Positions 1 through 8,264 of a stretch of DNA of 38,938 bases are shown one piece after another (positions within the stretch are counted from its first letter, which is position 1; each line of letters opens with the position of its first letter). Source of the DNA: Verrucomicrobiales bacterium. Lineage in GTDB: Bacteria; Verrucomicrobiota; Verrucomicrobiia; Limisphaerales; JAYPXF01. Location: positions 106,868 to 145,805 of the forward strand of contig PBAL01000007.1 in the NCBI GenBank assembly GCA_002715965.1, in the 5' to 3' direction. Under the pieces are notes generated by a model that saw only the letters and a program-made list of their open reading frames with translations, searched no databases and had not been told where the DNA came from. The position numbers and the translations under genes are program-made.

Positions 1-76
1 GTCCTCTTGGATGGGTTCGCCGGGAGCCGCCGGTGTCATACACTTGGGCGAAGGTCCGTTCGACCCGTTCGCTGCG
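1..76 (-). repeat. 76-bp inverted repeat copy shared with 38818-38893
   Basis: The reverse complement of positions 1-76 matches 38818-38893 without gaps, with three mismatches seen by eye. It encodes the C-terminal transposase motif ERVERTFAQV in both copies. Both copies are cut by the window edge, so the true repeat is probably longer. Confidence 0.9.
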
Positions 77-262
77 TTGGCTTCCAGGGTGGTGGCGTCA
101 ATGCCGAAGGCCTTGCCGTGCAGCAGGTCGGCTTCTTGGAGCCGACGCAGAACGAAGGTGAAGACTTCATCCAAGACATTTTGGGGCTGGCGTTGGCGGA
201 TGAAGTGCATGGAGGCATACACCGGGGTGGCCTCGGTGATGGTGCAGCCCAGAGAATCACCT
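1..262 (-). pseudogene. Transposase remnant (IS1182-like DDE), internally deleted
   Basis: Read on the minus strand, this piece carries the family signature TEATP, then a helical stretch VFTFVLRRLQEADLLHGK, then GIDATTLEAN, which is the segment around the first catalytic Asp of IS1182/IS5-type transposases. Straight after ATTLEANAA the frame breaks. The sequence continues in another frame as the family's C-terminal segment (ERVERTFAQVYDTGG, then SRRTHPRG) and runs off the window edge. The middle of the gene, including the second catalytic Asp, is therefore missing. The family expectation at the N-side of the junction (…NAAM…) and the second copy at the right end of the window suggest the two halves recombined at a shared CGCAGCGA. 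The upstream N-terminal part is not recognisable. It cannot encode an active transposase. Assignment to IS1182 rather than a related DDE family is from memory of the motifs. Confidence 0.75.
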
Positions 263-543
263 TCGGCTCCCAATCGGCAGGCATGGAAGCTTTCAATTGC
301 AGCCGGTCCAACGGTTGAGTCTGAAGTCGGGAGCGATACGCTCGAGTGGGCGGCCATCCGCAAGCTAAAACCGGGCATGTTCAAGAAATCGAGCCGGTAG
401 CCTCCATGGAAATACGACAAACCCATCGCGACTACATCGTGTTCTTACGCTCACGCTCGTCTGTCCGTGCATTCGCGACCGCGTCCGAATGCTGTGCAGC
501 CGCTTGTACTCCGATCAGCCGGCGCATGTTTGAAACACCACAC
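263..543. other. No recognisable gene
   Basis: This stretch lies between the transposase remnant and the stop of the acetyltransferase gene. It may include degraded 5' sequence of the transposase on the minus strand, which stays open from about 437, but no family motif is visible. I see no RNA gene or clear promoter. Confidence 0.4.
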
Positions 544-1023
544 TTACAACCTGAGTTCGAAGAAGCGCGCGCTGGGAAGTGGGTTGTGGCAATAGGCTTC
601 GATCGTTTCAAATCCGAGCGACTCATACAGCGCGATGGCGGGAATCATTTCGGCGACCGTATCCAGTCGCATCTGTTTGTAGCCAATCTCTCTGGCGGCA
701 CTGATGGAAACTTGCGCGAGTAATCGACCGAGTCGGCGACCGCGAAACGCGTCCATGACGTAAAGACGTTTCATCTCCGCGACACCACCCTCCAACGGTC
801 GCACAGCCACGCAGCCGACGACAGTTGACTCGCACTCAGCCAGCAACACGGTCCCCTGCGGTTTCGCGTAGGCGCCGGGCAGATTGGCCAATTCCGTTTT
901 GAAATCTTGGAAGTCCAGATCGAAGGAAAGTGAGTCAGCGTAGGCCCGAAACAAACGTCCCACCTCCACAAGATCCTCGGGGAACCGAGCGGGGCGGATT
1001 CGCACCGGATGGGAATCACTCAT
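544..1023 (-). CDS. GNAT family N-acetyltransferase
   Basis: 159-residue protein with the single-domain GNAT layout. An N-terminal strand (VRIRPARFPED) and two helices are followed by the central strands (TVLLAECESTVVGCVAVRPL, then EMKRLYVMDAFRG) and a motif-A acetyl-CoA loop RGRRLGRLL. The family motif V(x)GC(x)AVRPL…CEMKRLYV is typical of small stand-alone bacterial GNATs. The C-terminal IALYESLGFETIEAY is motif B. It probably acetylates a small-molecule amine; the substrate cannot be read from the sequence. The ATG at 1023 is chosen because it overlaps the WD40 gene's TGA as ATGA, suggesting translational coupling, and because longer readings would run inside that gene. Confidence 0.88.
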   Translation of the reverse strand: MSDSHPVRIRPARFPEDLVEVGRLFRAYADSLSFDLDFQDFKTELANLPGAYAKPQGTVLLAECESTVVGCVAVRPLEGGVAEMKRLYVMDAFRGRRLGRLLAQVSISAAREIGYKQMRLDTVAEMIPAIALYESLGFETIEAYCHNPLPSARFFELRL

Positions 1024-2051
1024 CTGGTGAAAGCCCGATCCAATTCGAAGGCCTGTTCCTTCAAGCGCCACACCTTCACCTCGCCACGCCAGTCGCCAGT
1101 CGCAGCACGCTTTCCATCGGGACTGATCGCGACGGCGTACGCCCAATCCTCGTGTGCCTGGATTCTTGCGAGAATTTCGTCACTGTCGCCATCGATCATC
1201 CTGAGCACGCCGTCCTGCGCCACGGAGAAGACGCGATCTCCCGTGGGATTCCACACGACCGCGTGCACCGGCGAGTCGTGATAGCGGACGATCCGCACCA
1301 TGCGTCCGATCCCCGGCTGCCAGATGCGCACGGTCCGGTCGTCACTGCCCGAGGCGCAATAGAGGGGCAGGGTCCGGCCCGCGAATTCCTGTGGTGGTCG
1401 AATGGCAACGCAGTGCACGATGTCCGTGTGATTCCCGAGCGAGCGGAGCAGCGAACCGTCCGCGGTTTTCCACACCTTCAGCGAACGATCTGCACTGGCG
1501 GTGATCAGGTATTCTCCACTGTTGCCGAATCTCACATCCAGGACGGGCCGAGAATGATCCGTGAGGGTGACGATCGGCTCTCTGCTCAGCTTACGGTCGT
1601 TCAGCCCGAATACTTTCACCGTTCGATCTGCGCTGGCCACGGCGATCTGTTTCCCATTCGGATGGAACGTCGCAGCAGTTGCCAGGTCGGTGAACTCATT
1701 CCGGTGGGTGGCCGGATCCCCAGAGGTCCAATCCACGATGTGAAGGCTGCCCGACTCGCCGGCCAAGCCACCGGTAACCGCAAGATGCTTCCCGCCCGGT
1801 GAAAATGTGAGATCGGTGATCTTGTCGAGGCCGATTGTGATTTTACGAACAGATGGACCTTCAAGGTCACGGATCAAGATCGCTCGGTGCTGGTTGAAGA
1901 GAAGGTGTTTTCCGTTAGGGGAAAAAGTGATCGCTTCGACCGGAACCGCAGCTTGTGAGAGAGGGGCGATGAGACTCATCAGAATCGCAGGCCAAACAAA
2001 ACGCGCGCAAGCCGGCTCCAAGATAGGATTCTCTCTGCAATTCAAATCCAT
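1020..2051 (-). CDS. Secreted WD40 beta-propeller protein
   Basis: 343 residues from the ATG at 2051. A hydrophobic segment (FVWPAILMSLIAPLSQA) at about residues 18-34 looks like a Sec signal peptide; an alternative ATG at 1979 lies inside it. The rest is a propeller of about seven WD repeats, with repeated G-K-H/Q-(LIV)-A and DRTVKV(F/W) signatures such as SADRTVKVFGL, SADRSLKVWKT and SDDRTVRIW, ending with GEVKVWRL. There is no enzymatic domain. In Verrucomicrobia and planctomycetes such proteins are often periplasmic partners of cytochrome and hydrolase systems; here that is inference. It shares an ATGA overlap with the downstream acetyltransferase, so the two are co-translated. A TTG nine bases upstream of the ATG is a less likely start. 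Confidence 0.85.
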   Translation of the reverse strand: MDLNCRENPILEPACARFVWPAILMSLIAPLSQAAVPVEAITFSPNGKHLLFNQHRAILIRDLEGPSVRKITIGLDKITDLTFSPGGKHLAVTGGLAGESGSLHIVDWTSGDPATHRNEFTDLATAATFHPNGKQIAVASADRTVKVFGLNDRKLSREPIVTLTDHSRPVLDVRFGNSGEYLITASADRSLKVWKTADGSLLRSLGNHTDIVHCVAIRPPQEFAGRTLPLYCASGSDDRTVRIWQPGIGRMVRIVRYHDSPVHAVVWNPTGDRVFSVAQDGVLRMIDGDSDEILARIQAHEDWAYAVAISPDGKRAATGDWRGEVKVWRLKEQAFELDRAFTR

Positions 2052-2062
2052 CGAGGGCAACT

Positions 2063-2344
2063 CTACTGGCTGGGTGCATCAAAAGTCACTGCGCAACAAG
2101 CTCCCGCCGGGAGAGGGAAGATTATTGCGCCGCCTTCAGGCCATGCAACGCCATTGCCGATCCGTTCCACTGGAAATGTCGAAGAACCACAAATCCAGCA
2201 TCCCGGAGGGATCGCACAAGTGATCGTCAATTCTGTGGCATACCCTCCTGGGTGTACTGAGATTGTGCCAATAGATTTGTGGGTAACAGACAGAGGGATT
2301 GAGAGAGAAAACACGCGCGCGCAGCCAATTCTCTTTTCACTCAT
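2063..2344 (-). CDS. Hypothetical protein, doubtful
   Basis: Open frame of 93 codons from ATG 2344 (or 115 from ATG 2410) ending 11 bp before the WD40 ATG on the same strand. The reading has beta-strand-like segments (ATELTITCAIPPG, AIIFPLPAGACCAVTF) that could be a degenerate secreted-domain C-terminus. I recognise no family, and there is no convincing Shine-Dalgarno. The 5' part (2376-2410) contains a short imprecise tandem repeat (AGATGGAAG-TTGGG), which is more like intergenic sequence. It could equally be non-coding spacer. Confidence 0.25.
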   Translation of the reverse strand: MSEKRIGCARVFSLSIPLSVTHKSIGTISVHPGGYATELTITCAIPPGCWICGSSTFPVERIGNGVAWPEGGAIIFPLPAGACCAVTFDAPSQ

Positions 2345-2428
2345 GCCACCAAATTCAATCAAACACCCGAGATACCAGCTTCCATCTCCCAACTTCCATC
2401 TCCCGTGCATGCTTCTTAACCTCGGCTG

Positions 2429-3691
2429 GTGGCAGACTTGGGATTCTACGTCGAGCGCTTCGGATATTGCGATCGCCAGATCGATGTATCACCGGATCCG
2501 GACCTCGGTTTGGTCGTTGTGATCCCCTGCCACAATGAACCGGATCTATGCGGTTCGCTGGAGGCGTTGAGACAATGCACGGCGGCAACTCGGCCGGTCG
2601 AGGTGTTGGTCGTCATCAATGAGTCTGAAAATGCGTGTGAGGAGATTCGGGAACGAAATCGGTCAACATACAACGAGGCAATCGCGTGGGAGCGCGATCG
2701 AAGGCCTGCGTTCAAACTTCATCTCATTCGGGCGGAGCCGCTGCCCAAGAAACACGCCGGGGTTGGACTGGCACGCAAGATCGGAATGGACGAGGCGATC
2801 CGCCGGTTGGACGAAATCGGGCGGCTCGATGAGGGCGTGATCATTTGTTTCGACGCTGATTGTCGTTGTGATCGGAATTACCTGGTCGAAGTCGGGCGTC
2901 ACTTTTCTGCGAATCCGAACTCGCCTGCGTGCAGCATTCGCTTCGAACATCCGCTCGAAGGCGAGTTGGATGCGGAAATCTACGACGCGATCATCGATTA
3001 TGAACTGCACCTGCGCTACTTCATCGAAGCCTGCCGCTACGCGGGGCATCCACACGCGTATCATACCATCGGATCGAGCATGGCGATCCGGCCGAGTGTC
3101 TACATCGATCAGGGGGGGATGAATCGGCGAAAAGCGGGTGAGGATTTCTATTTCCTGCAGAAGATCATCCCGCTAGGCGGCTTTACCGAACTGAACACCA
3201 CGAGAGTGATCCCCTCGCCGCGTCCATCGGATCGCGTGCCGTTTGGAACAGGACGGGCCGTGGGGGAGGCAATCTCTTCCGGCAAGATGATGCAGACTTA
3301 TCCGCTGGAACCGTTCCTGCAACTCAGGGAGTTCATTGGCCGGTTCGATCGTGTTGGTTTGGTGTCTGGTTCGTTTTTGATCCCGGAGCCGCTGAATGCC
3401 TTCCTGGAGAGAAACGAATTTCGAAAGGCCGTTCGTGAAATCGATTCACAGACGACCAGCGAGGAGACTTTTGGAACCCGCTTCTTTCGCTGGTTCGATG
3501 CGTTTCGATTGATGAAGTACGTGCACTTCGCCAGGGATGAATCCTTCGGCTCACCAAGGGTCGGCGAGGCGTCAGAAAGGCTGCTTCAGTTGAGTGGTCA
3601 TGACGGGAGGCATGAAACGAATCGCGAACGGCTGATTGCCTACCGATCCATTCAGGGTGAAAGTTCGTATATCCCGCCAGGCCATTGGTGA
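2429..3691 (+). CDS. Family 2 glycosyltransferase
   Basis: 420 residues from a GTG; an in-frame TAA ten bases upstream fixes the start to within three codons. The N-terminal GT-A fold starts with LGLVVVIPCHNEPDLCGSLEAL (nucleotide-binding strand, as in GT2) and has VLVVINES. The metal/sugar-nucleotide DxD is DADC in VIICFDADCRCDRNYL. An acceptor-side acidic motif GEDFYFLQKI follows, resembling the ED motif of inverting GT2 enzymes. No membrane segment is visible, so it is probably a cytoplasmic or peripheral enzyme making a glycan or glycoconjugate; donor and acceptor are unknown. The neighbouring genes are convergent or divergent, so it is likely transcribed alone. Confidence 0.8.
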   Translation: MADLGFYVERFGYCDRQIDVSPDPDLGLVVVIPCHNEPDLCGSLEALRQCTAATRPVEVLVVINESENACEEIRERNRSTYNEAIAWERDRRPAFKLHLIRAEPLPKKHAGVGLARKIGMDEAIRRLDEIGRLDEGVIICFDADCRCDRNYLVEVGRHFSANPNSPACSIRFEHPLEGELDAEIYDAIIDYELHLRYFIEACRYAGHPHAYHTIGSSMAIRPSVYIDQGGMNRRKAGEDFYFLQKIIPLGGFTELNTTRVIPSPRPSDRVPFGTGRAVGEAISSGKMMQTYPLEPFLQLREFIGRFDRVGLVSGSFLIPEPLNAFLERNEFRKAVREIDSQTTSEETFGTRFFRWFDAFRLMKYVHFARDESFGSPRVGEASERLLQLSGHDGRHETNRERLIAYRSIQGESSYIPPGHW

Positions 3692-3705
3692 TCCAAGCCA
3701 ACAGA

Positions 3706-3726
3706 CTCAGCGGGGGGGCTGCTGAG
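3706..3726. terminator. Possible bidirectional hairpin between convergent genes
   Basis: CTCAGC (3706-3711) and GCTGAG (3721-3726) form a 6-bp stem around a G-rich 9-nt loop, midway between the stops of two convergent genes. No T-run follows, so intrinsic termination is uncertain. Confidence 0.3.
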
Positions 3727-3755
3727 ATCTTGCGGGGTTCAATCTAGCGGAAATC

Positions 3756-5819
3756 TCAGCGTGCCCTGGCCAGACGCTCCCGGAGAAGTTTGCGCAATCG
3801 GCGAATGGTCCCCTCATTCTCGGCGCTCATGGCGAGGTTGGTGTATTCATCGGGATCGTTCCGGTAGTCGTAGAGTTCGGCACCGTATTCGCCCCCTCCC
3901 CACTCGGTATAACGGTAGCGTGGGGTACGAACCGTGTATCCCATGATGCGTTTCTTGGGCAGCGACTTGTGCATCTGGTGTCCCCGACTGACCGTGACGG
4001 TGAACGCGCCCCGCCGAATGTTCCTTGAGGGATCATCCAGAACTGGAACGAGGCTTTTGCCCTGAACATGATTTGCCTGTGGAAGCCCACAGAGTTCCGA
4101 AAGCGTGGGATAGAGATCGACCAGTTCGGCGAGCGCCTTCGTGGGCCGGCCGGCGGTTTTCTTTCGCGGATCGACAATGATCATCGGCACGCGCGCCGAG
4201 CCTTCGAACAGATCGCTTTTCTGCCAAAGCCCGTGCGCGCCCAGGTGGTAGCCGTGATCGGAGATAAAGACGACGATCGTGTTGTCGCGCAGTTGGAGGC
4301 GGTCCAATGCATCGATGATCCGGCCGACCTGGGAATCCATCAGCGTTGTCGAGGCGTAGTAGGCCTGGATGATCTCCTTGCGCTTGGCGACGCTGAGTTC
4401 GCGCTGATGCCTGCGGTCGTGCAACGCGGCGAGCGGGATGTCATCGCGGTCGCCTTCCTTCTCCATCACGGGCTTGATCTTCTGCACCGGATACATGTCG
4501 AAGTAATGGGGAGGCGCAACGTATGGCGTGTGCGGCCGATAGAAGCCCATGGCGAGAAAGAAGGGCTTTCCGGTCTTCTTCGGATGATGTTCTTCCAATA
4601 GACGAATGGCTTCGGTGGCGCCAATGCCGTCGGTGTGTTGAAGATCCTCACTCTTTACATTCAGCCAACTCAGCGTTCCCCCGAACGAACCGGGAACGAG
4701 AGTGTGGATCTTGTCTTCCACTTCCTTGTCGATACCGCGCGGGTTCACGACGAGATCCCAGGATGCTGGATCATCTTTTCCGTCGGTTCCGATCTGGGTG
4801 GGCACACCGTAGTGGTAGATCTTGCCGATCCGCGCGACGAAGTAGCCGTGCTTTCGAAAATGCTGGGGCATGGTGTCGAGCTTCGGGTGTTTCTTTCGAA
4901 AATCCCCGCCATTGCTGAGCACGCCGGTCTGGTCGGGATAAAGGCCGGTCATGAAGGACGACCGGCTGGGGTTGCAGACGGGGTACTGGCAGTAGGCATG
5001 TTCAAAACGAACTCCGCGATCGGCCAGGCGATCGATGTTCGGCGAAAGCACCAAACCGTGACCGTAACAGCTCAGGTCGTTGTTCAAATCATCCGATGCG
5101 ATGAACAGCACGTTTGGCTTGTCCTGTTCGTGGGCGGACGCCTTGCGGATGTGCTTCACACGCACCTCCTTGAAGGCCGCAACAGTCCCCTTGCCGTGAT
5201 CCTGAAACGCAAGCAGTCCGCTGCGCCGGCTGTATCCGCGCTCGCCGTCAACCAGGTCTGCCAGCACAACGCCGTTCACCTTCTGAATCAGACGCGGACC
5301 GCGGCCGATGATGGTCATGTCATTCCATTCACCCTCGTGGAAGGCCTTCTGAACGGACGCGGGTTCGGCGACCTGATCGACCTTCTTCCCACCGTCCCAG
5401 GCAATCACATTGCGCTGTCCGGCGGTGGCGAGGTGACTCCGGTGTTTCGAAGGCGCGAGCGAGTGATGCCAGAGCCCCATCTTGTCCTGTTGGGCCACTT
5501 CGATCTGGTAACCGCGGACCTGGTAGCCGTCCATCTCGTAGCTGCGCACCTGCACACCGGAATTGCCGCTCGTAAACTTGAACTTCAGGCGCAGTTCGAA
5601 ATCTTCGAGTGAGCCACCACGCCAGATGATCCAGTTCTTTTTCCCGTTCTTGTCGCCGATGGATTGGATCGCGCCATCGCGAACGGTCCACATTCCCGGC
5701 ATGGCGTCCCAGCCAGTCAGGTCCTTGCCGTTGAAGATTGATTGGAAACCCGATTCGGCTGCCGCCGAGGTCGAACACAGGGCCACCAACAGGGTGGTGC
5801 TGAGGATTCTTGCGAACAT
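3756..5819 (-). CDS. Secreted DUF1080-sulfatase fusion (iduronate-2-sulfatase-like)
   Basis: 687 residues with a signal peptide (about 1-21, ending SAAAES). Residues ~24-225 form a 3-keto-disaccharide hydrolase/DUF1080 jelly-roll (FQSIFNGKDLTGWD, SGNSGVQVRS, WNDMTIIGRGPRLIQKVNGV). Residues ~234-685 form a type I sulfatase: metal-binding NVLFIASDDLN (D243/D244), the formylglycine motif C282-N-P-S-R, and the later SDHGYHLGAHGLWQKSDLFE and GRPTKALAELVDLYPTL typical of iduronate-2-sulfatase-like family members. The Cys-x-Pro-x-Arg core is intact, so maturation needs a formylglycine-generating enzyme, not present in this window. The likely role is desulfating an extracellular or periplasmic polysaccharide, with the DUF1080 half binding or cleaving the glycan. 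Usually the two domains are separate genes; here they are one reading frame with no stop between them. Confidence 0.93.
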   Translation of the reverse strand: MFARILSTTLLVALCSTSAAAESGFQSIFNGKDLTGWDAMPGMWTVRDGAIQSIGDKNGKKNWIIWRGGSLEDFELRLKFKFTSGNSGVQVRSYEMDGYQVRGYQIEVAQQDKMGLWHHSLAPSKHRSHLATAGQRNVIAWDGGKKVDQVAEPASVQKAFHEGEWNDMTIIGRGPRLIQKVNGVVLADLVDGERGYSRRSGLLAFQDHGKGTVAAFKEVRVKHIRKASAHEQDKPNVLFIASDDLNNDLSCYGHGLVLSPNIDRLADRGVRFEHAYCQYPVCNPSRSSFMTGLYPDQTGVLSNGGDFRKKHPKLDTMPQHFRKHGYFVARIGKIYHYGVPTQIGTDGKDDPASWDLVVNPRGIDKEVEDKIHTLVPGSFGGTLSWLNVKSEDLQHTDGIGATEAIRLLEEHHPKKTGKPFFLAMGFYRPHTPYVAPPHYFDMYPVQKIKPVMEKEGDRDDIPLAALHDRRHQRELSVAKRKEIIQAYYASTTLMDSQVGRIIDALDRLQLRDNTIVVFISDHGYHLGAHGLWQKSDLFEGSARVPMIIVDPRKKTAGRPTKALAELVDLYPTLSELCGLPQANHVQGKSLVPVLDDPSRNIRRGAFTVTVSRGHQMHKSLPKKRIMGYTVRTPRYRYTEWGGGEYGAELYDYRNDPDEYTNLAMSAENEGTIRRLRKLLRERLARAR

Positions 5820-5947
5820 GCGGGCAGCGTAGATGTGCGAAGGAAATTGTCACGTTTTCAACGACATCGACCGTGAACAGTATCCGACTTATGTGCGGGT
5901 CGCCTCTTGAATTATCGGGCCGTATCGCGTTCCATGTTAAAGGTTTT

Positions 5948-6895
5948 ATGAACAAGAACTTCACACGCCGTCAGTTCGTGACGACTGCCGCCATTGGTGC
6001 TGCGTCGGCTGCGACTCATTTGCCAGCGCAGGATGCGGGGAGCCTTCCTTTGATCGACATCCATCAGCATCCGGGATTCAAAGGCCGAAACGATGCCCGC
6101 GTCTTCGCGCATCAACGGGCGATGGGCGCGAAGGTCTCCTTCATTCTTCCCGCGGGCATCCCCGCTGATCTGCCGTCAACGGATGGTGGAAAGCGCAACG
6201 GATTGGCCGCAGGCTGTGCGCCGGTCGAAGCCGCATTTGAACTCGTACAGAAACATCCGAAGGCCTTGCGCTTTTTCGCCAACGAGCCGCCGGATCATCC
6301 GGATGCCAAGAAGCGCTTGGAGAAATACCTGAAGCTGGGCGCGATCGGAATTGGAGAACAGAAGTTCAAGTTGCCGATTGATTCGAAACCGATGCTGCAG
6401 ATGTATGACATTGCGAAGGAATTTGATGTGCCCGTGCTCATGCATTTTCAACACGACACTTACAATCTTGGGATCGAGCGCTTTCACAAGATCCTCGACA
6501 GGTATCCGTCGGTAAATTTCATCGGACACGCCCAGACCTTTTGGGGAAACATCGACCTGAAGCACGAACAGAAATCAATGTACCCCAAGGGCAAGGTTAC
6601 GCCGGGAGGCATCACCGATCGCCTGCTAGCCGATCATCAAAACATGTATGGCGATCACTCGGCGGGTTCGGGCCTGAACGCCCTGATGCGAGATGAGGAA
6701 CACGGCATCGGGTTCCTGGAGCGGCATCAGGACAAACTGATGTTCGGCAGCGACTGCTACGACGTTCTGGGTCGCGGGCCGAGTTGCCGGGGCGCTGTTC
6801 TGAAGAAGGGGCTCGCGCGGCTCGCGTCGTCGCAAAAGATCCTTCGGAAGATTCTGTTCGAAAATGCGAGCCGCTTGTTCCAGCTGAACGCGTGA
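5948..6895 (+). CDS. Tat-exported amidohydrolase family 2 (TIM-barrel)
   Basis: 315 residues. The N-terminus has a twin-arginine signal (TRRQFVTTAAIGAASAATHL). The mature part is an amidohydrolase_2 (ACMSD-like) metal-dependent hydrolase: metal motif IDIHQHPG (HxH), a central LMHFQHD, NFIGHAQTFWGN and the late FGSDCYD with the catalytic Asp. Such enzymes hydrolyse or decarboxylate small cyclic substrates such as lactones; the substrate here is unknown. ATG 5948 is preferred because it begins the Tat signal and follows AAAGG; the open frame extends upstream to 5810 without a signal. It is divergent from the sulfatase gene, with 128 bp of shared promoter space. Its stop lies four bases before the stop of the convergent CNNM gene. 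Confidence 0.88.
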   Translation: MNKNFTRRQFVTTAAIGAASAATHLPAQDAGSLPLIDIHQHPGFKGRNDARVFAHQRAMGAKVSFILPAGIPADLPSTDGGKRNGLAAGCAPVEAAFELVQKHPKALRFFANEPPDHPDAKKRLEKYLKLGAIGIGEQKFKLPIDSKPMLQMYDIAKEFDVPVLMHFQHDTYNLGIERFHKILDRYPSVNFIGHAQTFWGNIDLKHEQKSMYPKGKVTPGGITDRLLADHQNMYGDHSAGSGLNALMRDEEHGIGFLERHQDKLMFGSDCYDVLGRGPSCRGAVLKKGLARLASSQKILRKILFENASRLFQLNA

Positions 6896-6899
6896 GTGT

Positions 6900-8264
6900 T
6901 CAATCCGAAGGCGTCTTTTCCTGCTTGGCCTCGGGTTGACGAAAGCGTTCGAGACGGAGGGATTCAACGGTCGTGTCGTCGACGTCCAGCACAGTCAGGC
7001 GGTAATCACCGATTTCGATCCAGTCACCCACCTTGGGAAACTTCTCGAGGCGATGGGTGACGATGCCGCTGGTGGTGGCGATTTCCTCCTCTTCGAATTC
7101 TACGTCGATCAGTTCCTCAAGTTCATGCAGCGGGAAATCACCGTTGAGGTTCCAGCTCGTTTCGGATAGTTGTTCGATCAACGGCTTCTCTTCCTGGTCG
7201 AACTCGTCCTGGATCTGCCCGACCAGTTCTTCCAACACGTTCTCCAAGGTAACCAGGCCTTCCGTACCACCGAACTCATCGACGACGAAGGCGAAGTGGA
7301 CTTTGCGATCGATAAAGAGTTCGAGGAGCTTTTCCAGGCGGCAGGTTTCGGGAATGTAAATCAGCTTGCGCGCGCGACCAGCAAGGTCGCCGGCCTTCTT
7401 CGCTTCGTTGCGGTAGGCAAAGACGTCTTTCACGTGAACGACACCGATGGCGCGGTCGATGTCGCCGTCGACACAAAGCGGGAATCTGGAGAAGCGTTTG
7501 CTGGTGACGAAATCGAGGCATTCGTTCATCGGCATTTCCGTGTCGATGACCTCGATCTCCTGACGCGGGCGAATGACTTCTCGCGCGACAAGTTCGCGGA
7601 GGTCCATGGCGTTGAGGATCAGGTCTCGTCCCAGATCGCGGTCGCCTCTCGCTGGCGTTGCGGATTCCACGAGCAGACGCAGTTCTTCTTCTGAATGCTC
7701 GGGTTCGTGTCCGTCGACCGGATGGATTCCAAAGAGTTTCAACATCCAGTTGGCGCTGTGGTTCAAGGCCAGGATGAAGGGCTTCATGGTGACATAAAAC
7801 CAGTGGAACGGATAGGCCACCCAGAGCGACACGCCGACGGGCTTGCGAATGGCCAATGACTTGGGAGCCATCTCGCCCACGACGATGTGGAGAAAGGTGA
7901 TGCACAGGAATCCGAAACAGATTGATATGGTGTGGCGCAGGCCTTCCTGTTCCGGGCCAGTCCAGCCGACCAATTCGTACACGGGATGCAGGAGCGCTTC
8001 GAAAATTGGCTCACCGATCCAGCCCAGTCCAAGACTGGCGAGGGTGATACCCAGTTGCGCGGCGCTCAGATAGGCATCGAGGTGGCGCGTCAGATGATCG
8101 GCCATCTTGGCGCGCTTGTGTCCTTCCTCAACCATTTCGGCCAACTGGGTGCGACGCACCTTCACGAGGGCGAACTCGGCGGCCACGAAGAAGCCGTTCA
8201 GGAACACCAGGACGATGACGAAGAATCCCTTGATCAGGATCTCGAGGACAAACTCCGCGCTCAC
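6900..8264 (-). CDS. CNNM/CorC-type CBS-domain membrane protein (copy 3)
   Basis: 454 residues. An N-terminal DUF21/CNNM transmembrane domain (~1-200) includes FLNGFFVAAEFALVKVRRTQL and a GWIGEP loop. It is followed by a CBS pair (~205-335; VIRPRQEIEVIDTEMP, FVVDEFGGTEGLVTLENVLEELVG) and a CorC_HlyC transporter-associated domain (~350-440; WNLNGDFPLHELEELIDVEF, KVGDWIEIGDYRLTVLDVDD). The family is linked to Mg2+ and Co2+ export or homeostasis at the inner membrane. It starts at GTG 8264, whose GTGA overlaps the stop of the preceding paralogue, so it is the last gene of a three-paralogue set. Confidence 0.93.
   Translation of the reverse strand: MSAEFVLEILIKGFFVIVLVFLNGFFVAAEFALVKVRRTQLAEMVEEGHKRAKMADHLTRHLDAYLSAAQLGITLASLGLGWIGEPIFEALLHPVYELVGWTGPEQEGLRHTISICFGFLCITFLHIVVGEMAPKSLAIRKPVGVSLWVAYPFHWFYVTMKPFILALNHSANWMLKLFGIHPVDGHEPEHSEEELRLLVESATPARGDRDLGRDLILNAMDLRELVAREVIRPRQEIEVIDTEMPMNECLDFVTSKRFSRFPLCVDGDIDRAIGVVHVKDVFAYRNEAKKAGDLAGRARKLIYIPETCRLEKLLELFIDRKVHFAFVVDEFGGTEGLVTLENVLEELVGQIQDEFDQEEKPLIEQLSETSWNLNGDFPLHELEELIDVEFEEEEIATTSGIVTHRLEKFPKVGDWIEIGDYRLTVLDVDDTTVESLRLERFRQPEAKQEKTPSD

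Noticed and set aside
346..723. Plus-strand open frame near the acetyltransferase
   Set aside because: It overlaps the 3' half of the acetyltransferase on the opposite strand and shows no family motif.
930..1802. Plus-strand open frame antisense to the WD40 gene
   Set aside because: The WD repeats on the minus strand are unambiguous; this frame has no recognisable domain.
4635..5612. Long plus-strand open frame inside the DUF1080-sulfatase gene
   Set aside because: It is antisense to a gene with clear catalytic motifs, and its translation has no family signature. Similar long antisense frames at 12774-13778, 16035-17345, 19209-20273, 28575-29948, 32969-34243 and 36299-37387 were rejected for the same reason.
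5810..5947. Upstream extension of the amidohydrolase
   Set aside because: The Tat signal begins at 5948, and the extra residues would place it internally.
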